DNA of 64,000 nucleotides, taken from NCBI RefSeq assembly GCF_019399895.1, contig NC_091876.1, forward strand, positions 3,262,381-3,326,380, read 5' to 3'. The notes beneath the pieces are model-generated. The model did not search any database, was not told the origin of the DNA, and was given only the letters and a program-made list of their open reading frames with translations. The DNA comes from Cardiocondyla obscurior (Eukaryota > Arthropoda > Insecta > Hymenoptera > Formicidae). Below, piece by piece: positions 1 through 14,300 of the stretch (its first letter is position 1; the number at the start of each line of letters is the position of its first letter). A program made the translations under genes and the position numbers.

Positions 1-1709
1 GAGAAAAGAATTTTCATATGATGAATAAAGATTTGCCATTAGCGATATGCATATCAATTAGACCGAAATAAATTTTCTCATTTAGAACTTGTTATACTAA
101 AGTCATATTATTTCTCTTTTAAAACGCTTTTCCGAACCGAGTCGGATTAATCGTTGTCTTAAGCGACGCTAATATTAAATACGATAAATAAGGCGCAGTA
201 CGCGAGGCGACGATTATTAATCAAAATGCACGGGATAAAATATTCGTGTGTACGTATACACATATGTGTACATTTATTTCGCGTTGCACTGAATATCTCG
301 CAGTCTGGCGGTAGTGACTTGACGTACCGTTCCACGCCCGCTTATTTTGGTAAACGTGACGTCGTGTTTACGCAAGGTCGTGCTCATTATCATTCGCACA
401 TCAGATGCCGGTGAGCAATAGCGCGAGGCACGTTGTGTGTGCCCGTTATTATGCCACGGAACGCAATCGCGACGAATTCCGGAAAGCACGACATGTTCGC
501 TAGCGCGTAATTAACAAGTTAGCTTTTTAGTACGTGGTATTGATAAATATCTGTACAAATTCTCTTTATAACGTGAAACGATCCGTGAGCGTATCGTCGC
601 GAGGGGGGAGGAGGGGGAGGTACGGTGGCTCTCTATCAAAACGGGTATTTCGCACGATTTACTCGTCGAAGTACGAATCTTGAACCGGGCACTTTGTCAC
701 GATAAGACACGGAGGAAAAAAAAAAATAAAAAAGTAAGAACCGAAAAGAATAATGTACGACGGACAATCGGAATAGTACGTTCTTCGATATTTATGGGCG
801 ATACATTCTCGTCTCTAACAATGCCCGGATTGGGATTGCGTTGGGCTTTGAATTATCCGCGAATTTTGTATTTATCTGTCATTTTCGGGTGAGAAAAAAA
901 TTATTCAGTCGCGTAATACGCGAATAGTCAGTGAGAATAGTTTTTGCCGGCTCGATAGAAAGTCATGATTTATCCGTTTTTCATTAACAATAAAGTGGAA
1001 ACAAGAATATGAAACGAGCTGTTTGATACGTATTTAATAAAGCAGACTAGATATTCTGGAACAGCATTATCGATTAGCTTTATTTCTTGTCGTTGAAATT
1101 TTTTTTTTTTTTATTTTTCTTCAACGTTACTGTTTACAAGAGCCCGTATCGCATTTGCGCGAGATTATTCGAGTCGGCGGCGAGCGTGTCGTCGCGTTAT
1201 TATTTCTTGAGACACGATCGCAGCAAGGAAAAAAAGCACGACTGCTTTATGCACGCTAAGAAACGAGAAACTCTTATCGTCCGATAAATTTCTACGATTC
1301 GTAACGAGAAACGGTATCCGAGCGGCGGGATTCGAGCCGGTAGACGTAGTCACGTTATCTCTCGCGAAATGCAATTATCCACCGTGAAATATCAACTGTG
1401 GTCAGTTCGCGCAGTTAACTTTCATTGTTACTTCGATTGTACGTTGAAAGTAACAATTACATTTCCCGCGTATTGCTCGTGTATCGAATCGATAAAAATT
1501 GATTATATTTTTTACACATTAATTAAATTCTTTGCCTGTGTTATATGTATATTTTTTAATTCTTATACTTTACTAATTTTTATTTAATTATTTGCGGATT
1601 TAAAAGAAAGAAATTCGATGTAATACGAAATTCCCGATAAGTCGTGCCATCGTGTGGAATGTTCCGCGATGAAAAATAAAAATTGTCGTAAAATATTTCA
1701 CGATAGTAA

Positions 1710-1729
1710 TTTTTTTTTTTTTTTTTTTT
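1710..1729 (+). repeat. Poly-T tract
   Basis: Twenty consecutive T. Similar tracts of 15-24 bases recur across the window (for example 21770-21790, 53717-53738). Confidence 0.95.
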
Positions 1730-3554
1730 ATTTTTGTTAGTAAACTGTATATATTCTTAGTTGCGTTTCAACTTTAATTTCAACGAATATACAATCTCTA
1801 TGTGTTTCAAAATATGAAAGTTTATGCAGATTATATCGTTTAATATGCTTTTTGACATGATATTTACATGGCAAATGTGTATATGCGGGCCTTATTGCGC
1901 CGTTAGTCGTTTCCGACATACTTGGTCTTTGAAATAATTTATAATGTTAATATGATATTAAATTTAATTGTGAAGTTATGCAAACATTGAAAATTGCAAT
2001 ATGACATAATTAAATGGAATATTTGAGAAACCATAAGTATGCGATGTAACTAAATTTTGGTAGAAAATTGATCGTGAAAGTTCAACAAAATGTGTTATAA
2101 TAATTTTACTATAAATGTTGGACGACGACGCACGTGACCCGTTAATTATTCTTTTCTTTTTTACAAATATCATGCATAATTCTGACATTCCGCTCCAATG
2201 CAATCGCAACAATTTCACGCGCTATAAATTAGAAAATACATAATTTTCTATTTTAATATTCAACTTCACATAATGTTGTATTGTGTGAAAAAATTATAAA
2301 ATATTTCCGTTGAAAAATATACGTTTTCATTCGCCGTCAGACTTGTCTCGGTTTACTGCACGATTATTGTTTAAATTTATTATTGAGAATTTATGTCGCC
2401 ACGTCGATAGCAAAAATAAAGTGTAGTATTCTATTTATAATTTCAACATTTCGCTAATCGATACGCTGTTTGTTTTTCGGCCTCTGCCAAATACTCACGA
2501 TATTGAGAACGTTGCGCGGACTTTATATTGCATAATTTAACGATCTAGAAATGTTCCCCCGTTCAAAATAAAAGCGTTTTAAAGTGTGTATACACCTAGC
2601 AAACGAACACCGAGCGAACACAATGATCGCGAACATTCGTCGGTGATGTATGCTGTTGGTCTGTTATTTTTGTAGTGATCGATTTGTTTGTGAATGTTCA
2701 CACACGCTGTTCGTTCGGTGTTTCTTCGCTAAGTATATACTCACTTTTATACGAAAGAGTCGGTAACAAATCGCAATCGATAATACGCTGTGAGGGAATA
2801 AGGACATTTGTCTGTCGTAAAAAAAAACCCTCCCCAAAAAAAGTAAAATTTGCGCACGCTGAATTACGTCGTCTTCAATAAATGCGAAAGGAAAGGCAGT
2901 TAGAAAATGTCGCTCCCTGATGTAACTTTGTCTCGTTATAACGGCCAATTTCCCAGTATGAAATTCTGACGAAAAGCGTTATTACGGGTCGAAAGCGAAA
3001 AAAAAAGAAAAAAAAAACGCGGTAGCGCTGGGTGCGAAAAAACGTCGCAAACACGTTCTTTTTTTTTAATTTTTTTTTATTTTTTAGCAGCACAACGGAT
3101 TTACGGATTAATACGACGAAGAAATCTCGCGGTTGCGTTAACTCCGTTATCGCGTCATCTCTCTTCTCAACACCCTAATTTACATCCGTGTGTACGCGCG
3201 AAAGCTCTACCCGGTTGGCGTCTCGAATGCTTCCTGCTTCATTTTTCGTGCTTGCGCGGGGCATAATGGGCGGCACATGCGCTCGGTACTGCGCTTGCAC
3301 ACAGCCGCGGAACCGTGAATATTTATGAGGCATTCGGAGGGTGGAAGGATGAAAAATCACTGGCAAATCTCCGACGGGCTTTGTGCTGCTCCGCCAAGTC
3401 GAGAATTCATCGGGAATGCGTCATGCGATTGCTAGAGACGTACGTCCACCGAGCGGACACGGTATCCGTGACGATGTATCTCGCCTTCGACCGAGAATGC
3501 TGTTATTTCCGCGAAGTATGAAATCGATAAGAAGACCTCGAGATAGACCGATCT

Positions 3555-3576
3555 TATATATATATATATATATATA
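3555..3576. repeat. (TA)n microsatellite
   Basis: Eleven uninterrupted TA units. Confidence 0.95.
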
Positions 3577-3728
3577 AAAGAAGATCAAACAGCTTTTTGA
3601 TTTGAAGAACGATTGATGCGAGTGACTAGCACGGAATATTACTCTATTTATTAAACTAGAAAAAATCATTCACGCGCTATTTTGAAAGAGACCCCAATTA
3701 CTACGGAAAAAAAAGTCATGCGACTTAC

Positions 3729-3772
3729 CAATCTGCATGAGCTTCAGCGGAGTTGAAGAATTCTGCCGGTGA
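3729..3772 (-). other. Cassette exon B, copy 1 (44-nt micro-exon)
   Basis: Bounded by TGTTACAG and GTAAGTCG on the - strand, 44 nt long, 123 bases downstream of exon A copy 1. The copy at 45280-45237 has the same length, the same acceptor and the same GTAAGTCG donor, with differences clustered in the middle. A shared core TCAACTCCGCTG recurs in 47110-47065. In both complete copies the frame entering from exon A meets TGA here. Confidence 0.5.
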
Positions 3773-3895
3773 CTGTAACATAAAACGGAAAATATTAATG
3801 TAGACATGACAGTATATTGAATAAAATTAATATATAAAAAAAAGGTAAAAGTTATTTTTTTTATAAAGATTTTACAAAAAAGAATTAATTCTCAC

Positions 3896-4201
3896 CTAAA
3901 AGTTGCTCCGCCGATGCAGGATGCCCCCCGGGCCTGCTCCTCCTCTCAGATGGGACGTGTCGAGTCATCCTTCCGCGCACTGGACACTCGCGAAAATCGC
4001 GACCGGGTGAATCTACAACCGCGAGAACTAATGATTTAACACTTCGCGCGATGTTATGCAACACTCGCGATTATATAATATTCGTACAACAAAGTCACAC
4101 GCCCGATTTACTTCACGGAACTCCCGGAAACGACCGACGAACCGGCTGCGGTTCGTATTCATAAATTTCGACGGACGGCACAATAATTCAGCTACGATAA
4201 T
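3896..4201 (-). other. Cassette exon A, copy 1 (candidate transcript exon)
   Basis: On the - strand this segment is bounded by TTGTTGCAG at its 5' end and GTGAG after TTTTAG at its 3' end, 306 nt. It is homologous to 45634-45373: both share a CGAACCG...CGGTTCGTCGGTCGTTTC block and then an 84-bp identical 3' part (3980-3897). Intron sequence around the two copies is far more diverged. Open frames are short. One from ATG at 3966 reads MTRHVPSERRSRPGG... and stops a few codons into exon B. I infer a spliced non-coding RNA or 5' UTR exon. A mobile repeat is the main alternative, but the exact match of conservation to splice sites argues against that. Confidence 0.5.
3897..3980. repeat. 84-bp block identical to 45374-45457
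   Basis: Every base matches the distant copy, from the TAAAAGTTG end to the CGCGCAC end. Identity stops abruptly at the donor on one side and inside the exon on the other. The flanks remain alignable but with many changes and indels. Confidence 0.95.
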
Positions 4202-5067
4202 CTGCAACAAATAAAAGTTATATTTTATTAGTAAAAATGATAATAATTAAACGTGCTTTATTTTAATAAAGATTTTCTAAAAAAAAATTTATATTTATCT
4301 ATACTTATTTTTTTAGAGACAAGTTTTTAGTCAAAAAGTCGCGTAGATATTACTTAATAAATCATTTATTATTTTTTAATATTTTTTATTTCGGATAAAC
4401 CTCAAATCGGTTCCTATCGAAACTTGATTAACGGTGAAATTACGGTCACAGAATTAATGAAATTGGGTCTCGATTAATGCAGACATTCAAATTGATAGAA
4501 TATTATATTAATATGATTATCTTATGAATAAATACATCAAATAAATTTCTAATTGCATTTTGTATTTGACCTCAATATATATTTTTAATTCAATTTTTTT
4601 TCTCGGCGTACGTGCATATTAACACGATTGTTCGCAATCGATCTTGACAATCGAAGAATTTATTACTCCTCCGTAAGCATTGTTTATTTTCTAATCGTAG
4701 ACTCGCCACTTGTTGCACGAAATTAATATTGAAGTCATACATATATCATACAATGTCTGTATCGATCAAAAGTATATTTCCTTTTCACTACGAAATATTA
4801 ATGTAGGAATACATGTCAATTTTCATTTTCAAACCCTTATTTTTGTTAATTGACATGTGGGTTATTTTTTAACTAAAAAGAAAAATTTGTTTTTTTATTA
4901 AAGTATTGATCTCGCACAGGTGAATAGAAACCAAAAATTGCGACGCGTTCATAAATAGGTAAATCTTATACATTATAAATATGATAATACATTTATGCAC
5001 CAAACGTCGCGTGAGATTTATCTTAATTTAATAATTTAATATATCCTGATACTTTACGTACACTCAC
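4202..5067. other. AT-rich interval, possible first intron of the left cassette transcript
   Basis: Strongly AT-rich with no open frame. It lies between the candidate first exon (donor at 5067) and exon A copy 1 (acceptor at 4202), so it would be an 866-bp intron under that model. Confidence 0.35.
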
Positions 5068-5191
5068 CATCAGAAATGGTGTTCGTGGTGCTGCGACGTC
5101 GGCTGGCATACGTGATCTTGGCGTGGTGTGCGTCGCATCTCACACGAAGCGCGCGCGTAGATGTGTCGCGGAGCACCAGTCACAGAGGACT
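5068..5191 (-). promoter_or_regulatory. Candidate promoter and first exon upstream of cassette copy 1
   Basis: A CpG-rich island in AT-rich surroundings. On the - strand an arthropod initiator-like CTCAGTCC places a possible start at 5191. 124 bases later TGATG is followed by the strong donor GTGAGTG (5067 downwards). The next acceptor downstream is that of exon A copy 1 at 4201. The arrangement fits a 5' UTR exon, but the start site rests on a five-base motif. Confidence 0.35.
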
Positions 5192-8100
5192 GAGTGGGAA
5201 CACACCCTACTACACCTCCCCGTACTCGGCGGCCGAGAGAGGAGAGTCACGTACGCCAGCCGCTCGCCGCAGAAAATGCCATATTTGCTTTTTAGTGTAC
5301 ATGATATCTTTACAAAATCATTTGGCATCGCAAACATGTGGGAACAGTCGGGGGCAATCATAAAGTATCTACATCTCTCTATTTTTTTTTTTTTTAATAG
5401 GACTCTTAAAAATTGCATTAGGTTTATGTTAAATGCAACGTCTGGCCGTAACACAAGAACGGGTTGAAGCGAGTAAAGGTTTAGCATAATATTTTTATGT
5501 GACCCGTATTCAATTTTTAGTGCCGATAAGTTCGAAGATAAAATATAAAAAACTGCTGGCATATAGAAACGAGGCAAGATGTAAATCGCCAGAGGTGTGA
5601 CGTAAATCTCGAAATCATGCATAAAATATCTGTGCGGGTTTTTCCCCCCCTTTTTTTTTTTTCTACCCAAAACACAAACGTGCGTGTAGTAAAGAAATGC
5701 AAAATCGGGATTAAATGAGAAAGGTGTTACGATGGAAAAGAAACCCGGTGTTTATAAGTTTTCTACGCGATGCACGAAGCAGAGGGAGGGATGGATCCTT
5801 TTAAATAACAGAGAGAACGTTAAACTGCACAATTCCCAGCGCGATGTATTTAAACGGCAACCAATCGGTTTACGAGAGAGAGAGAGAGAAAGAGAGATAG
5901 TCCCGCGATAATAATTAAAATACACAATCCGCGTAAAAAAGTCAGCGCAAAGCGAAATCCATCGCGTCGATTCGTATTAAATGCAAACAGACCGGCAATT
6001 TGAAATATAAACATTTGCTCGGTGCATCCTATATTCTAAATATAATGGACCGCCGTTCCTCTGGCCACGCAATAACGTTACTGCATATCGCCGTCGCGTC
6101 CCGCGCGCGATGCAATCATCGTACGTGTAACCGTAACAGTGTCTCTCGTCGCCGCCGCTCACAGGACGTAGTTCGGGTGCACGCGTATCCCTGTTAACAG
6201 TTGGAGAATTTCGTAGGTAACGCGCCAGCATTCCGCTGCACAAAAGCCGGAAAGAGCGAGAGAATAAACTCGCCGGAATCTTCGGACCGTGGCGATATTT
6301 CAGCGGCCAGCGGAGAGATTCCGGTTACGAACGTCGAAATTGCGATATATCGGGCACAGCACGCTGTAACGAACTAATTGAAGAGTCGACGTATCCTCGG
6401 ACTTCGCCGATGCATTTGTTTATTCGCTCGTCCGTACACCGGGCTCGTCCTTTGTGTAATACCGGGAAACGTCCAGTCTTAATTGCCCGGCATTTTCCCC
6501 GGGCATGCACGTTTATTACGCCGCCGCCCCGCCGGGGCTGGTTTATTAATCGTATTGGATTGTTATTTCGCGATCAGCTCGTGCGTTCAGTATCAGGAAA
6601 GATGTATCGTCCTTTAAACGTAGCAATTATAACTTCGACGGGGAATAACGGTGTCACGGGAATTGATCGAAGAAACGAAATATAATACTTGGAGCGCTCT
6701 CGAGATGTAATTCCATAAATATTGGATGGAATAATGTGTAACGATTATACGGTCTTAATTTACGGACGTTAGACGAGACGTTTATCGACTGAAATTTTTC
6801 CAACTCCGCGCAGCCTTTAGACTTACGGAATCCCAACGGTTTTAATTGATTTTAATATATCTTTTTGCGATTATTTTTAAAAACCGAACGATTATTGTTA
6901 ATTGCGTTGAACAATGGCAGTTGAAAGGATGTAATTTGAAGGAAAGATATAAAAATTGATTCTATATTTTCAACAGGGTATGTTGGCGAAGTGACAGTTA
7001 ATTAACTTTCGCAATGCTTATTATTGAAGATGAGTTTTTTTAGTATGTTTCACCATAAGATTGAAGTAATTGCTTTACATACTGTTTAAAATTGATTACT
7101 CCGGAAACAATGGACGACAGTGATAATAATAAATTATATCAGTGCATTTTATTGTTGAATATTTGCCGTATGTTGTATAATTCAAGCTTTTGAAATATCC
7201 CAATTAAAACGGACAGTAACGAAATAATAATGCTGCATTGCAAATGTTATTTAAGCTGATTTGCATTCGACGAGTTTCATTTATCGACGTAATTAAGTCG
7301 TCTGGCATATTAGTTGCCTCTCGGATTATCCGATTGTGGAATTTTTAGAAAGGAGGATAATCGAAAAAGCCGATCGGTCCTAACGAAGGAAATTCCGTAG
7401 CTCGCACTACTTTCACCCACATTTTCATATATTTTTTTCCCTCTCGTCTCTTTTTCTCTCTCTCTTTTTTTTTTCTTTTTTAAAGTTTTAATTACTCCGC
7501 TTAACAACGTTAAAATCAACATCTTCTTAAAGTCGCCTTTCACGAAACTTCGAATTCTTAATTCCAAGCGGATTGCAATTTGATGAGAAACATTTCAGCG
7601 ATCTGATTTTTTAAGCGCTCGTGTGAGAAACGTCGGTGGATTACTTCGTAGAAAAATTACGTTCAAAGGGGTATTGAAACTCATAACTTATTTAAGCGTG
7701 GCGGAGAATACATTAAACACCGAAATCCACTTTCGCGTAACGTACGACACACGTTACAGTTGAAGGGAAAATTTGATTTGAAATATACGTACTTACAGGC
7801 AAAAGTGGCGCGAGCGAGCGAAGGCGGCTATAAATTTTAAAACGTTCGCACGCATCTCACATCGCTTCAAATATCGAACTTTATTATCGCTGTACTTTCT
7901 TTCGCGATAACCACCCCTCCTGAGATATCTAGCAGGAAGCCGGGATAAACGCTTTATAGAAGCGATAATAAAACCTTTGCGAATCGCGGGGGCGATATGA
8001 GAGCTCGAGGAAAACGTTATTTGTCCTGGCCGGATCTTCTCTTCAAACGAAGTACCAATTTTCGGACAATCGAGGCATTGTTCGGGGATCATCGTGGAAT

Positions 8101-8364
8101 CCACCATTTGAACTTCAAAGGGAAAACCGAAGGAGGATCTTGGTCGTTCTTTTGCACAAGTAAAATCGGAATATGGGGTTTTACCGCGCACGTGAGCTTC
8201 TCATATTGTACGCTTTGTTTTACTCGCGCGTTTCATGCAATTTTGCGGGGGTTGCCGTTTAATTGAAGGATTTAGGTGTTCTTTCCTGTGCTTTAAGGGG
8301 GGCCTCCCCATGTTGTTTATCATACTTTTTTTTTCTTCCACGGGCTGGGCGAAAGGAAAGAGGA

Positions 8365-8394
8365 AGAGAGAGAGAGAGAGAGAAAGAGAGAAAG
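8365..8394 (+). repeat. (GA)n microsatellite
   Basis: Interrupted GA repeat. Others occur near 5874-5897, 27157-27175, 31920-31936, 33164-33178 and 37504-37522, and CT runs near 11157-11180, 46612-46626 and 52150-52185. Confidence 0.9.
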
Positions 8395-11300
8395 AATTAC
8401 CGCGATGCTGTGCCGTTACGAGATCCTCTCCCGCGGCGTGCAAAAATATTCAATACCCTCTTGTCAGACAGTTAGTGAAATATTGCGCTCGCCCGGTATT
8501 TCGCTATGTATTTCACGAGACCAACTTACCGCGGACCCGCTGCGGTGGTTTTCATAGGATATTTGATCGCGACGGCGATTGTGTTCGCGAGCCCGTTAGA
8601 TGACGGTGAAAAGACGTTGCGAAAGTATTAATTACGCGAGAAGAACCTCGCCGGTAGTTCTGATAATTAATTAAACTCTAATTATTTGTTAGCGGTTGCC
8701 GGATTCATTCTTACATCGCAATTACGCTTCATCAGTTCTAAAATAATATACAATATTTCTAGATGTATTGGAATGAAACCGTGTTACATGCACGTGCTAC
8801 GTATAATTTTATTCCACGTGAGCAATTGCGAGAGAATCCTCGGACAGTATTTAAAACTTTGTCCAATAACCTGAGTTTTTTCTTTTTTTTTCCCCTCAAT
8901 CCTTATAAGGCAATAAAAATTTATGAAACGCATAAATTTCTCGCCAACATCTGGAAAATCTTTCGAGATAAATCTAACAATTAAATTAATCTAATTTTTA
9001 TACCTCTAATTTTATAACGTTTTTGATTTGATATGTTTAATAAGAATAAAAATTTATGAAAAAAAAGTAAATGGAGCAATTGCTAGTAATAAAGTAAACT
9101 TGGATACAGAACAAATTATCTACTTTTTTATGCCAGTTTCATGAAAATAAATTATGTCGATCTCGAAAAAAACTTGACGTAGAGAATGAAAAGGATTATT
9201 TCTGTCTCAACAAAAAAACCTTTTTCCGGTTCAGATCGCTCCATCCCAAGATTCTCTCGTTATGTGCTCGCTTCCCTTTTTCGCATGAAGGTACTTTTAG
9301 CCCCTCGATGCTGGGATCTTCGTTCGCTGCATATCTCACGTCTCTTTCCGTTGCTTTATTATGACATTCCATCTCTCTTCCTCGCCTTAGTCCCCTTTTC
9401 TATTCTTTGCTACTTTGCAACTCCACCTACTCTCTAGGGTTTCCCTACTCGCTCTTCTGTCGAACTGTCCCTTCTATCTTGTCATCCCCTTCGCATTCTC
9501 CCCTTGTGTGTTCGATCTCATTTCTCTCGTACATTGCTTAACTTCCATACCATAATTCTTTTTCGAGTTTATCATTTCCATTAAGTACAATTACAAAAAA
9601 AAAAATAAAAAATAATTTAATAAATTTAATTTGTATATCATAACTTTATAACATTTTTTTTCTTTAAAGTATTAAAATAAAATAAAACGCAAGAGATGCG
9701 TTGCGAGCCCTTTCTCGAATTTTAAAGATTACATAATTGCTACGTAATACGTGAAGAAATATGAATACATGGCGGGTGTGATACGGATTAAATATAAATT
9801 ATGAGAATTATATATATATTTTACTTTTCATGATAGGCGCGCGAGATATCGTTAAGGGCGGCGGCTCTTTATCGGCAACGAGGTATCTGCATGCAAGGAA
9901 CAAAACGCACCGCGCTTGCTCGCCCAGCGGAATAGGGCGACAAAGGGTAGGGTCGCGGGAAACAGCGACAATTTTATATTTCACAGTTTCGCTGGTGGAA
10001 AAAAAAAAATAAAAAAATACACGCCAGGCTCAATGCCGATGGAGAGCGACGGCAATTACGAGACGCCTGGCATTCCGTTACGGAAGAAATATTTACGTTG
10101 CAAGTAACACGAGCGCGGCAGAGCGCGAAAACGCGGATAAATAGTTTGCCAACAATGCCTGGCTCTCGTCCGACTGACAGGCCTACTCTATAAATCGGGT
10201 GGTTGAAATAATATTTGCCCGTTTGTGCGTATTATTTTCGACTCGATCTGCACGAGGGACGAAAAGAGGGAGGGACTTGAAAGTTTTCTTTTTAATTTTC
10301 TGATCTTCGCTAGAAAGAGGCGTCTCGTTTCCAATCGAGATACAGTTTCCCGAAGCAGAGGAAAGTTTCTACAGAGAGAATATTATGTAAATTGCTATAT
10401 CTATCGAGTATTCTTTTATGTCAGATTTCAATCTATTCCATTTAAGAAATATCCAATTTTCAAATATTTCGCAGGACCATTCTGACAGCTCGATATAACT
10501 TAGAGAGTTTGAAAATTTTGAAGACGAGAGGTGTATAAAATATGGCAAAGGTATTATTTCCGTCGTCAGTTACCGATTGTTGCCTGCATATTATATGAAG
10601 TCAGATTATAGATAAGGTTATATTCGTTTAAGCTGGCATTTAATCTACCACGTATTATCTTTACGTAAAGAAGAAAATCTGTTTTTTTTTTCCTTTCCTG
10701 TAACCAAGCAATCGCGCAGCGCGGATACTGACGCGGGTCAACATACCTTTCATATATCCGTCTGATAATAGAATTTTGCTCGTCCATTAATATCGTCTTA
10801 AAGCATCGTTCCGGAAATTGCTCCTGCAGGCCGAGAGAAATAGCGTATCTCGGTTATATAAAGCCGCCGGACGCTGTAAATCCGTCGTGCGGTTGCTTAA
10901 CTTCGTGTATCGGCCGTATTTATTCTTAAAAACGAGATTACGTCGTACGGTAACAAGGTTTAGCCCTGCGCGTAATGCGATACGATGGGCGTGTCGCGGA
11001 GGGTGCAACAAAAGCACGGGGGTAAAAACTTGAGACGCGTGTACTCGCACGTCTCGGGATAGAAAACGAGGGGATAGTAGCGACTAATGTACAATGTGCG
11101 CCACGTACGTACATACGTATACGCGGAGTTAAATATGTATGTCGAATTGAATTAGTCCGTCTCTCTCTCTCTTTCTCTTTAGTTTACCACGTTACAGCCG
11201 AGGATTACACATATCATGAAAATAAATTGTGCAATAGGAACGCTAAGTTCGTCCTTTTTAAAGCATTACGCAGCGCGGAGAAGGATCTTTTTGAATAACA

Positions 11301-14300
11301 GCGGTAACGAAAATATAACGCAAAGTTCACGTAGGGATATAGAACTTTGTAAACCTTATGGACATTTATAAATGTTATATACATAGGTGTATTAATTCTT
11401 TATGTAGGAAATGCCACTCTTAATTACAATAACATTTATCTTTAAAGTTTAAGGGCAACTCGCCGGATTTGAGTCCCCCGAAGATTTAGCGCGTCATGCA
11501 CAATTTACTCGCAACGGGCGCGAAGTAAAGTCAAAAATTAAAAATCCATCGCCCGTATAAAGTGATCGCTCGTTTGAATTATTGTTGTTAATATTATTGT
11601 AAAGTTAATGCCGCGAGAGTGTGCTGAAACAATTACTTTCGTGTGCTCGCGCTCGATATCCAATTACTTTTAATAGAACTGGTTTTCAGTGAACACACGG
11701 GACTGATCATTACGTAACGTCGATGAAAGTCAGTGTCATTGTAAACCGATATCTACGGATATCTGATCGGACGTGCCTGACTTCGTCATCGATCTCTTTG
11801 AAGCATATTGCGTTGTATTCTACCTTGGCACCGTGCGCCGCGCCACTTTTACGAAACAAATAATATTTATCCCCCCGGCAGAAATATTAATTCTCCCGTA
11901 TCGTTTTAGGGCAGCCGCTCGACGATTAATTTCAACGTAACGCAAAGACATTAATCGTAACCGTTCAGACATTAATCCGCGACTCTCTCCGACTGTAATG
12001 GAATTTATATACAATATAATACGATATAGTATATATACTTCTAAATTGAAGAATTTAATCTAGCATTTTAAAATTATGCTAAAAACAATTAGCCGCGTAA
12101 ACTCGCTCGAAAAGTTCGGTGGAGGGACGGGAAAAGTGAAATCCCGTTATAATATAAAGTTACGAAGTCGACTATACGTTCCGCGGTGGTTCGTGTCTAA
12201 ATGGTTATATTATGTGTCGCCGCCGCATCTGCAAAATCGATCCCGGCTATCGCGTACCTCTAACGCTTTCAGTTCTCTTCGGCATTTAGATTACCTACGT
12301 TCACAAAAAGCCCGAGCGATCTAAAATTACGTAAACGTAATGAAATATTATGGCACATTCTTGATTCCGTGCGTGGAAAAAGTGCGGGGGAGAGAGGGGG
12401 AGGGAAGAGGGCTCTAACGGAATCCCAGATTACGAAATTGATCGACTCCGGGGTCGCGTAACTTGATTAGATCCGACGTTTACGTAAATGTAAGCGCGCG
12501 CGCGTGTAACTATCCGCTATTTACGTAAAAGCCCACACCGCGGTGCGCGCAGACGCCGCTCTGCTCGGGGTCGACATTAATGCCATCCTGAGATATTCCT
12601 GATGACGAAACTTCGAGGAGAAGAGACGTGTATATCAATACTGCCGCGCACGGTAACGGCACCTCTCTTATCGCACGCGCGCCGTGATAACGACGTGTCT
12701 GACCGTGGGACAATGGGTGGGAGTCACTCATCCACGACGATCTATATTTCAATGTATTCCAGTGCAATGCGGGAGTAGTAAAAGGCACTACGGCATAAAT
12801 CCTGAAAGAATTATCCCGACGACGACGCGAATTAAAGTTACCGTACGCCTCCCACGCTGAATTAATTCGCCCGAAACGTTCATACATTTTAACGCGCTAT
12901 TGTGCCGCTATGTCGCGCGTAATGTGATATGCACAATATATTACAGCACGGTTTACATACCGGTTATAAATGTTGCAATTGCGATGAATACACATCCGAA
13001 TCCGGAGTATAAATGTTGCAGCCGCGCCGAGTTATTCCCGTTTCTTTCGGCCGTAAATATGCGAGTCGATTTTTTAAAGTCAACCTGCTTGGAAAATTCT
13101 CAACGTTTTATTCGATCACGTTATATTCAATCGCGCGGGCTTGTAATACGTCTAACAAATGCGTGACCGTTATTAGAAAATCGAGGATAAGACTCAAGTG
13201 TTTTTTCTTTCTTTCTTTCTTTTTTTTTTCCACTTTCGAGAGTACACTTTGGACTATCTCGAAAGGAAACGCTCGTTTTACGGTTCTCACCCCGACCCTG
13301 GACGCGCACTTTTGCCGATAACGAAGTGCAATCTCCTAGAGATGCGCGCGCCCGCGCGCGAAACAATGACGAAAGAGTGGCGCAAGGTAACGATCGACGA
13401 ATTCCAAGTCAAGATGTTTCCCGATTCCGGAATAGTTTCGCGGGACAATAAATTCCTGAAGGATCCCTACGTCGGCTCGATCCGCCACCGCAGGCAGGAA
13501 AATTCCGGCGGTGACGTTGCGGGATCTAGACGTCGGGATCCACGACTGCACATTTTGGAAATTCGGTCCAGGCAGCGGCAACGGCAGCCCGTGCGGGCTG
13601 AATTATTAATCGCGCGTCGAACTTTTCCATCGTCATTCCCGTGTAAAACGCCGCTCACGAAACTCCCGGCGACTCCTGTGCGCGCCCGCCCGATTAATCT
13701 CTCGTTCTTTTAAATCCTCGTGTTAAGGCAAATTGCCAATTACGCGTCGATCTTCTTCTTGCGGCGACAGACACGTACCGGTATATAATTTATCTCTACT
13801 GTACCTCACAACGTTCTCCCTTCGTCACTCACGCTTGCGAGACAATCCGTTGTCGTTCCTCCTTTCTTTTTTCTTTCAGTCGGTTTATTATAATCAATGA
13901 GATAATTGGTTTTATTGCGTGCTGTTACTCACGTAAACTCACCCTTTAATAAGCTAGAGTACATGCCGTGCGAAATGAGCGATACGTCTACGTGTTATCT
14001 TATCCGTGTTAATAATAACTGTAATCTGATTTCAGTACACTTTGGAAATTAGTTTACGAGTTCGAAATTAACTTGCAAAGGGCTCAAACGTAACTTGCGT
14101 AGATTTTATTAACCTACTTTTGTCCGACTCCTACGTTCTCCACAGTAAGCATGTGGATCTTTATGCCGCGCGGATCAAAAATGATATTGAATATATGTAT
14201 ATAAAATAAAGCTGTCGTAAAGAAGAAAGTCGTAAAAACTAAAATTATGCCCCTCCAGCAGTCGGCAGTGTAAACAGCTGTATCTGTGGGTTTCTTTTGG

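Larger units (their letters stand above)
1..3728. other. Gene-poor interval, left edge
   Basis: AT-rich DNA with homopolymers and no protein-like exon on either strand. If the cassette exons belong to a - strand gene, the later exons must lie here unrecognised or left of the window. Confidence 0.5.

Noticed and set aside
1310..1345. GGCTCGAATCCCGCC on the - strand, like a tRNA T-arm
   Set aside because: No matching acceptor stem, anticodon arm or D-arm at the required spacing.
5140..5670. 176-codon - strand open frame
   Set aside because: Begins in a poly-A/G homopolymer (KKKKGG), crosses a second poly-A run and overlaps the candidate first exon; not protein-like.
13198..13713. 171-codon + strand open frame
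   Set aside because: Starts in a T-rich tract and continues as Arg-rich CpG sequence; three frames are open on each strand.
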